A stretch of 64,000 bases of DNA, taken from positions 76,199 to 140,198 of the forward strand of contig MLAK01000882.1 in assembly GCA_001839685.1 (NCBI GenBank), read 5' to 3'. A model generated the notes under the pieces. That model was given only the letters and a program-made list of their open reading frames with translations. It ran no database searches and was not told the DNA's origin. This stretch comes from Tritrichomonas foetus (lineage: Eukaryota; Parabasalia; Tritrichomonadida; Tritrichomonadidae). Made by a program: the position numbers and the translations under genes. Each line of letters starts with the position of its first letter. The first letter of the stretch is position 1. Below, in pieces: positions 59,179 to 64,000 of the stretch.

Positions 59179-59697
59179 TAAATATGTGATGTGATTGAAT
59201 TCACTAGAAATTTGACCTTATAAATATATTAATTGGCCTAATAATGAGAAACCATCAAACGAACAAACCGCTGAAATCATTCAATCATGAACGATGAATT
59301 TCATTTCAAAAGGAATTCATATGGACCTTTTGAATGTATCTGATTAAGAAATGCAGACGAAAATGGTTAAATGAATTGTCAAAAAGGTGAAAATGATGAA
59401 TTCAATAGATCTCAAATTTAGATGAAGTGACCAAAAAAACAAGATGATGGAAATCCCATTTTAATCATCAACGTACTGATTTCCATGTATGTGTGTATTG
59501 ATTCTAAGTTGATGAATAAATATTTTTCATCGTTAGAACAAATCACTGAATCATATTTTCTAATTATTCAAAGAATCATAAATAAAGTGATTAGCTATTA
59601 TAAATTAATGCAGGAAAAAGTAAGAAATAGGTTTAATATCAAAAATTATGATATATAATTTTATAATTCATATTTGTCAGAATACCAGTTTGATGTT
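59179..59697. other. Intergenic region
   Basis: AT-rich spacer upstream of the four-span protein and downstream of the kinase. TCACA on the minus strand about 15-20 bases before the four-span protein's ATG may be an Inr. Nothing else. Confidence 0.35.
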
Positions 59698-60948
59698 TCA
59701 TCCGATTGTTGCTGGTAATGGTTTAAATGGTCTTATTTGCGAACATATTCTAATAGTTTTAACTTTTCTTTCTTGCTTTTTCGGCACAATTGATGTTCTT
59801 TCATAAATTTTCTTGGTTGTGAATGATTGAAAAAAGTCAGAAATTGAATAGATTGATGTGTTGATGACAGTTTTATTGCATAATATTTGCATATAGAGTC
59901 CATATTCTTTTGATCTGATATTATTTCGAAGATCACTCAATAACTTATCTTTGCTTATCCCAAAACTTGATTTCAAATTGTTGATTATTTCAAGATCAAT
60001 CGAATTAAAAGGTGAATCAGGGATATCATCTTTAAAATACTCAGAAATCCAAGGATGTATTTTTATTTGTTCTAATGTAATTCGCTCTTGTGGATTCTTA
60101 TTCAACATCATTCGAATTAGGTCAACTAGTTGATCACTTATTTTAAGATGTGATGGAATAATTGGAGACAGTTGGCAAATTGAGTTAAAAAGTTCATTTA
60201 ATTCTAAGTCGTAAAAAGGCAATTCCCCTGTTATCATATAAAAAAGAATGATTCCAAATGACCAAACATCAGAAGCCTCATCAAAATTTCTTTTCATATG
60301 ATTTGACATCATTTTAATGTGATTGAAAGAGTTGTTATTTACATTTTCGTCATTTTTTCGATATTGATATTTTAATAGTTCAGGAGCCATATAACAAGGT
60401 GATCCAAACAAAATTCCAGAATCTGAATTGGTTTTCGTGTTATTGTCAGAGTCAATAATGTGGGCAAACCCAAAATCGCATATTTTGACAGACAAATCAG
60501 AAGAAACTAGAATATTTGATGGTTTTAAATCATTATGGACAATATTATTTTGGTGCATATACTCTAAGCCTTTTAATATTTGACTAAACAAATATTTTCC
60601 AGCTTCTTCCGTTAAATAAGTGTTTTTCTTTTTAAACTCTTTTATAAGATCGTTTAATGCACCATATTCACAATATTCTAAAACTAAATATACATTTTTC
60701 GCATCTTCAATATTTTCATACAATTGTACTATGTTAGGATGTCTTTCATATGTTGATAATTTTTTGTGTATTGATATTTCGTTAATAATTGAGTTGTGCT
60801 GCTGTTCAATATAAAATTTTTCTTTGGATATTACTTTCACTGCTGTAAATATATTAGTGTTAGTATCTATTGCTTTATATACATCAGCGAATGAACCTTT
60901 CCCTATTATATCTAATATCTTTATCGATTCCAAGGTGATTGAATCCAT
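59698..60948 (-). CDS. Ser/Thr protein kinase, CAMK/ULK-like, with HND catalytic loop
   Basis: 416 residues. Kinase domain about 9-310: GKGSFADV (16-23), ATP Lys38, then IVHNDLKPSN where the usual HRD Arg139 is Asn (catalytic Asp140 retained), DFG (158-160), SPCYMAPELL and DVWSFGIILFYMITGELPF. An Asn/Lys-rich insert of about 35 residues sits between the APE motif and the DVWSFG helix. The 100-residue C-terminal tail ends in a basic RKVKTIRICSQIRPF. All catalytic acids and the Lys are present, so activity is likely; loss of the HRD Arg suggests less dependence on activation-loop phosphorylation. It most resembles ULK or CAMK-type kinases. Confidence 0.92.
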   Translation of the reverse strand: MDSITLESIKILDIIGKGSFADVYKAIDTNTNIFTAVKVISKEKFYIEQQHNSIINEISIHKKLSTYERHPNIVQLYENIEDAKNVYLVLEYCEYGALNDLIKEFKKKNTYLTEEAGKYLFSQILKGLEYMHQNNIVHNDLKPSNILVSSDLSVKICDFGFAHIIDSDNNTKTNSDSGILFGSPCYMAPELLKYQYRKNDENVNNNSFNHIKMMSNHMKRNFDEASDVWSFGIILFYMITGELPFYDLELNELFNSICQLSPIIPSHLKISDQLVDLIRMMLNKNPQERITLEQIKIHPWISEYFKDDIPDSPFNSIDLEIINNLKSSFGISKDKLLSDLRNNIRSKEYGLYMQILCNKTVINTSIYSISDFFQSFTTKKIYERTSIVPKKQERKVKTIRICSQIRPFKPLPATIG

Positions 60949-62542
60949 GAAAAATTTGACGAAATTGTCAATCTTTCAGATATTTTTGAATGATATGATT
61001 TTGAAGTCAAATATTATTATTTCTGATGAATTTACTGACTGTTAGTGAAATGTATTAGTATTAAATTCACCAAAATAATTTTATATGATTTGTTTGGGGA
61101 TTTTTCATTCTTTCCGATAAAAATACTAATGTAATTTTCTGTTACCTATTGAAAATGGAAATTTTTGACTATATTCGAAAAGAATTATCGTGCAATTGCA
61201 TTTCACACATTTCATATTATATCATCATAAAATGAGAATATTACCTTAATAAATTATTAAACTGTTAAAGACGAAGCTAGTCACTTTTGATAAGATCGAT
61301 GAAGTTGAAAGTTCCATTTCTGAATATTGTTTTGAATAATGTGCTTGCCATTTTTTGACGTGATCAAAATCAAAAACTAGTTGATGTTTCCACAATGAAT
61401 TAAAATATTTCTGATATACAAATTGTACCTATCTTCAGTAATTTGTTTAGTAATTCTTTTATTTGATCATGAATGCTGTTTCTTTTCATTCCTATGTAAA
61501 AAAATTGATTCATTAATGAAGTACTACAAAATAGGTAGTCTTACACTTTGATGAATTTAGTAATTATACAAACCAATATTAAATTATTCATGGGAGAGAC
61601 ACATAGAGAAAAAGCTAATTATGTTGATTAATGTAATATTGTTAATCCTCTTATCTAAAGTAGTTATTATTCACCCTTCAAATGAATAGAAAGCTGAGAT
61701 TGGATATAATATTAGTGATAATACAATCAATAGGGGATGAAAAAGTCATACAAAAGCAGATAAGAGTATGAAAATCTAATGATAAAAATAAAACAGAATA
61801 CACCAGAAACTGGTCTATTTCTCGGGAAATCTTTTATAAAGAGATAAATAATTGTTAATAATTGAATTATCTCAAATTCGCACAGACCGAAATATTTTGT
61901 CTTCTTGAGTAGACACTTGGATTGAGAGAAATCAATTAATTTTATTAATTCTCTGAAACAATTGAAAAGAAGTATACAGTCACTTCAAAAACTGTGTCCC
62001 ACTTAAAAAAGTATGTCCCACTTTTAGAAAAGTAATTTTTTTTTTGATGTCTGAAAAGCTTTCAATTTTCACTCCATTGTTGTTTTAAACTATTTTACAT
62101 GGCATAACTATTTTATTTATATTCTAACTTCATGTATATAAGGTAAATCTTGGAAAAAAAAATGAAAGTTAAGAATATGTATTTTGAAAGAATTTTCTTT
62201 TCGAAAAAATCATTTAATCTGCAGTACCAAAGGCTTTATCAATTTTTTTCTATTGTTAAAGAATAACCTCAGATTCCGTAATATAATAAATATGCATAAT
62301 CTTGAAAAAAGGAGAAATCTTTTCTGAAATAGAAAACTTCGGAATTTGCTTAGAAAAAGAATTATTCTTTAGAATTATTTCAATAAACATAAAAAACGCA
62401 TATCGACATAGAATTTTAACTTTTTTATATTAATTTGCACTATTTTGATAAGATATTCGAAAACAATCTCAAATTTGTTGAGAGATGCAAATAATCAATT
62501 GTTTTTGATTATTTCTAACCGAACAATTTGTTTTACGTGGAT
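60949..62542. other. Long AT-rich intergenic region with a candidate transposon end
   Basis: About 1.6 kb upstream of both flanking divergent genes. Contains the single Tc1-like end at 61975-62033. No gene supported; AT-rich with ATTA-type low complexity. Confidence 0.45.
61977..62033. mobile_element. Solo Tc1-like transposon end (candidate)
   Basis: TA then CAGTCACTTCAAAAACTGTG, followed by TCCCACTT repeated twice (near 61996 and 62014). A TA-CAGT start with a short repeated motif inside is typical of Tc1/mariner ends. No partner inverted copy was found in the window, so it may be a relic or a chance match. Confidence 0.35.
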
Positions 62543-63715
62543 ATGAAACCCGTAGCAAATCTGCGCTCATCCAAAAACTTAGCAAAAATCATTGTGAAAC
62601 GTCCTACAATCCATGCAAACAAAAGCTATGCTGTTCTAGAAAAATTGCCACAACCAAATCATAATGTTTCGTCATCGACAGGAAGTAAAAAAGGATCAAT
62701 TGCACCTTCATTTTCTTTTAGAGATTTTCAAAAGTGTCTTCCACATGCACAATCAAGACAACATCAGAGATCTAAAGGAGTAAGTCATGTTGGATCGCAA
62801 TTATCATTTTTAAGTCAGTCATTGCTCCATACGAAAGTATTAACAATTCAAATTCAATCAAATTGGGGAAATCAAACAACAATGATGTTATCAGCAATTA
62901 ATGTTTATGATGAGAAACATAACCAAATTATAATCAAATCCATATCATCATATCCTGAATTGCCAAATCCAGTGGTTTTGGAACGCTTAACATTAACGAA
63001 TTTAATTAAAAACGAAAAGGATGAATTTCAAACTGAATGGCCTCCTCAGTACCCATATGATTCTTTTAGCTTCATTATTACTATTGATGATTGTACTACA
63101 CCAAAGTATATTCGACTCTGGAATTCACAAACATCACAGGATGCAGCTGCAAAAAGTTTTGCAATCCTTCATGGAACGAATATTTGTTGTGAAGGTGTTA
63201 TTCCTAAAGGTTTTGGAAATGATTATGAACTTTCTTTTAAAAGTAAAAATATTGAAGAATCATTTTCCAAACAATTTCTCCAAGAATTATTTCCAAATTC
63301 GATTCATGAGCAACTTAAATTACAAGATATATATGGAAATTATCCACTTCATCCAGTATCGAAAGTAACTTTTGAAATATTAAATACTCACTGTGATAGC
63401 AAAGAAAGAATCATAGGATTAAATGGAATTGAGTTATATAATGAAAATTTTGCAAAAATTACTGAAAATTATGTTGATGAAGTTTTTGTGGAAAATTTTT
63501 TATCATCAACTAATCGAGCTAATTTGATACGAGAAAATAAAGTATCTAATAAAGAAGTTGATATGTTTATGGGAGAATTGTTCAGTCATGAAAGTGAATC
63601 ACTTCCAAAAATACATTTCATCATGACAGAACCAGTTATGCTGACAAAAATTGAAATATGGAATCTTAATGCTGAAAATAGGAGTTTAAGGATAAACTCC
63701 GGTGAAGTGATGTGA
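62543..63715 (+). CDS. KATNIP-like protein (DUF4457), probably truncated
   Basis: 390 residues from the ATG at 62543; upstream codons begin with TTG. After a basic Ser-rich start (about 95 residues), two copies of a DUF4457-like module are seen: LTIQIQSNWG, then INVYDEKHNQI, then YIRLWNSQTS...GTNICCEGVIPKG; and again LNGIELYNENF, then LTKIEIWNLNAENR. KATNIP binds katanin and microtubules at the ciliary base. The second module breaks off at a stop soon after its IEIWNLN, where the G-V/I-x-x-x-x-I-x-x-x-G-x-x-x segment should follow. Ns lie just downstream (63770, 63791, 63800), so the stop may be a sequence error or real truncation. Confidence 0.6.
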   Translation: MKPVANLRSSKNLAKIIVKRPTIHANKSYAVLEKLPQPNHNVSSSTGSKKGSIAPSFSFRDFQKCLPHAQSRQHQRSKGVSHVGSQLSFLSQSLLHTKVLTIQIQSNWGNQTTMMLSAINVYDEKHNQIIIKSISSYPELPNPVVLERLTLTNLIKNEKDEFQTEWPPQYPYDSFSFIITIDDCTTPKYIRLWNSQTSQDAAAKSFAILHGTNICCEGVIPKGFGNDYELSFKSKNIEESFSKQFLQELFPNSIHEQLKLQDIYGNYPLHPVSKVTFEILNTHCDSKERIIGLNGIELYNENFAKITENYVDEVFVENFLSSTNRANLIRENKVSNKEVDMFMGELFSHESESLPKIHFIMTEPVMLTKIEIWNLNAENRSLRINSGEVM

Positions 63716-64000
63716 AGAATCATTCTTCAATGGATGACCTCGGGATCAAAAAGTTTGTTCATATTCTGNGCATTTGAATGATGTAAAATANTAGGGTCCN
63801 TTTTCAGATTGACCTAAAGGTCAAAATGAATAAGATACAAATATCGAAAACAAAAGTATTGCAAAGCAATTAAACAAACAATCTAATAAAATCTTTTGAA
63901 GCAAACATAAAGCTTGACGCAACTCATCTCATTTTCTCTTATCTAATTTCTGATTTCAGATTGATTCAAATGTTTTTTATCTTTCAGTAATTTTCCATAG
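63716..64000. other. Right edge, low-quality sequence
   Basis: Single Ns at 63770, 63791 and 63800. The +1 frame reads CEESFFNG followed by a stop and PRDQKVCSYS, a possible continuation of the KATNIP-like gene. The last 150 bases are AT-rich spacer. Confidence 0.4.

Noticed and set aside
1..64000. Search for CRISPR arrays, bacterial operons or viral genes
   Set aside because: No regularly spaced repeats with unique spacers, no Shine-Dalgarno-driven gene clusters and no viral hallmark genes were seen; the window is eukaryotic nuclear DNA.

Overview
The window looks like a draft nuclear scaffold from a parabasalid protist, most likely Tritrichomonas or a close relative. This is an inference. 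The DNA is AT-rich, the genes are eukaryotic (26S proteasome lid, beta-adaptin, exosome, eL36, separase, karyopherin), and every gene reads as one intron-free frame. Spacers are short in most places. Several genes carry an Inr-like TCAY(T/A) motif a few bases before the ATG, as known in Trichomonas vaginalis. Two genes look ciliary, which fits a flagellate. One long N gap (15129-15251) and scattered single Ns mark draft quality.

Layout. 1-277: a minus-strand CDS running off the left edge. 0.6-12 kb: HMCES/SRAP DNA-damage protein, a compact separase, an unknown helical protein, a large Crinkler/RHS-like NTPase, proteasome subunit Rpn5 and a tetraspanin. 12-25 kb: beta-adaptin, exosome Rrp42-like protein, ribosomal eL36, a type I membrane protein, a 7TM protein, a kinase with Sel1 repeats and a divergent bromodomain-like protein. 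25-36 kb: a CAMK-like kinase, a candidate 43-residue membrane protein, an unknown membrane-anchored protein, an EamA transporter, a nucleoplasmin-like protein with a histone H1-like tail and a TPT-family transporter. 35.7-39.5 kb is the accessory island: one inverted-repeat element abuts a 757-bp TA-flanked element with perfect inverted ends, followed by a broken surface-protein gene. 41-48 kb: ubiquitin-like protein, SAPS-like protein, pseudouridine synthase, Myb factor. 48-64 kb: armadillo-like protein, importin-beta-like karyopherin, glutamate decarboxylase, an NRBP-like pseudokinase, a CFAP68-like protein, a four-TM protein, another kinase and a KATNIP-like protein that stops in poor-quality sequence.

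The genes form no single pathway, and no operon-like logic is expected. Recurring themes are cell division and the cytoskeleton (separase, ciliary proteins), nuclear import and chromatin (karyopherin, armadillo protein, bromodomain, nucleoplasmin-like, Myb), signalling (three kinases, one pseudokinase, a 7TM protein, a tetraspanin) and RNA/protein turnover (exosome, proteasome, pseudouridine synthase).

The parts most worth a second look are the Crinkler/RHS-like NTPase at 6.4-9.6 kb, the mobile-element island at 35.7-37.5 kb with its decayed HTH-encoding interior, two dispersed repeat families, the surface-protein pseudogene, and the pseudouridine synthase ending in a CaaX-like CVIC. All family calls rest on reading motifs by eye, without a database search.
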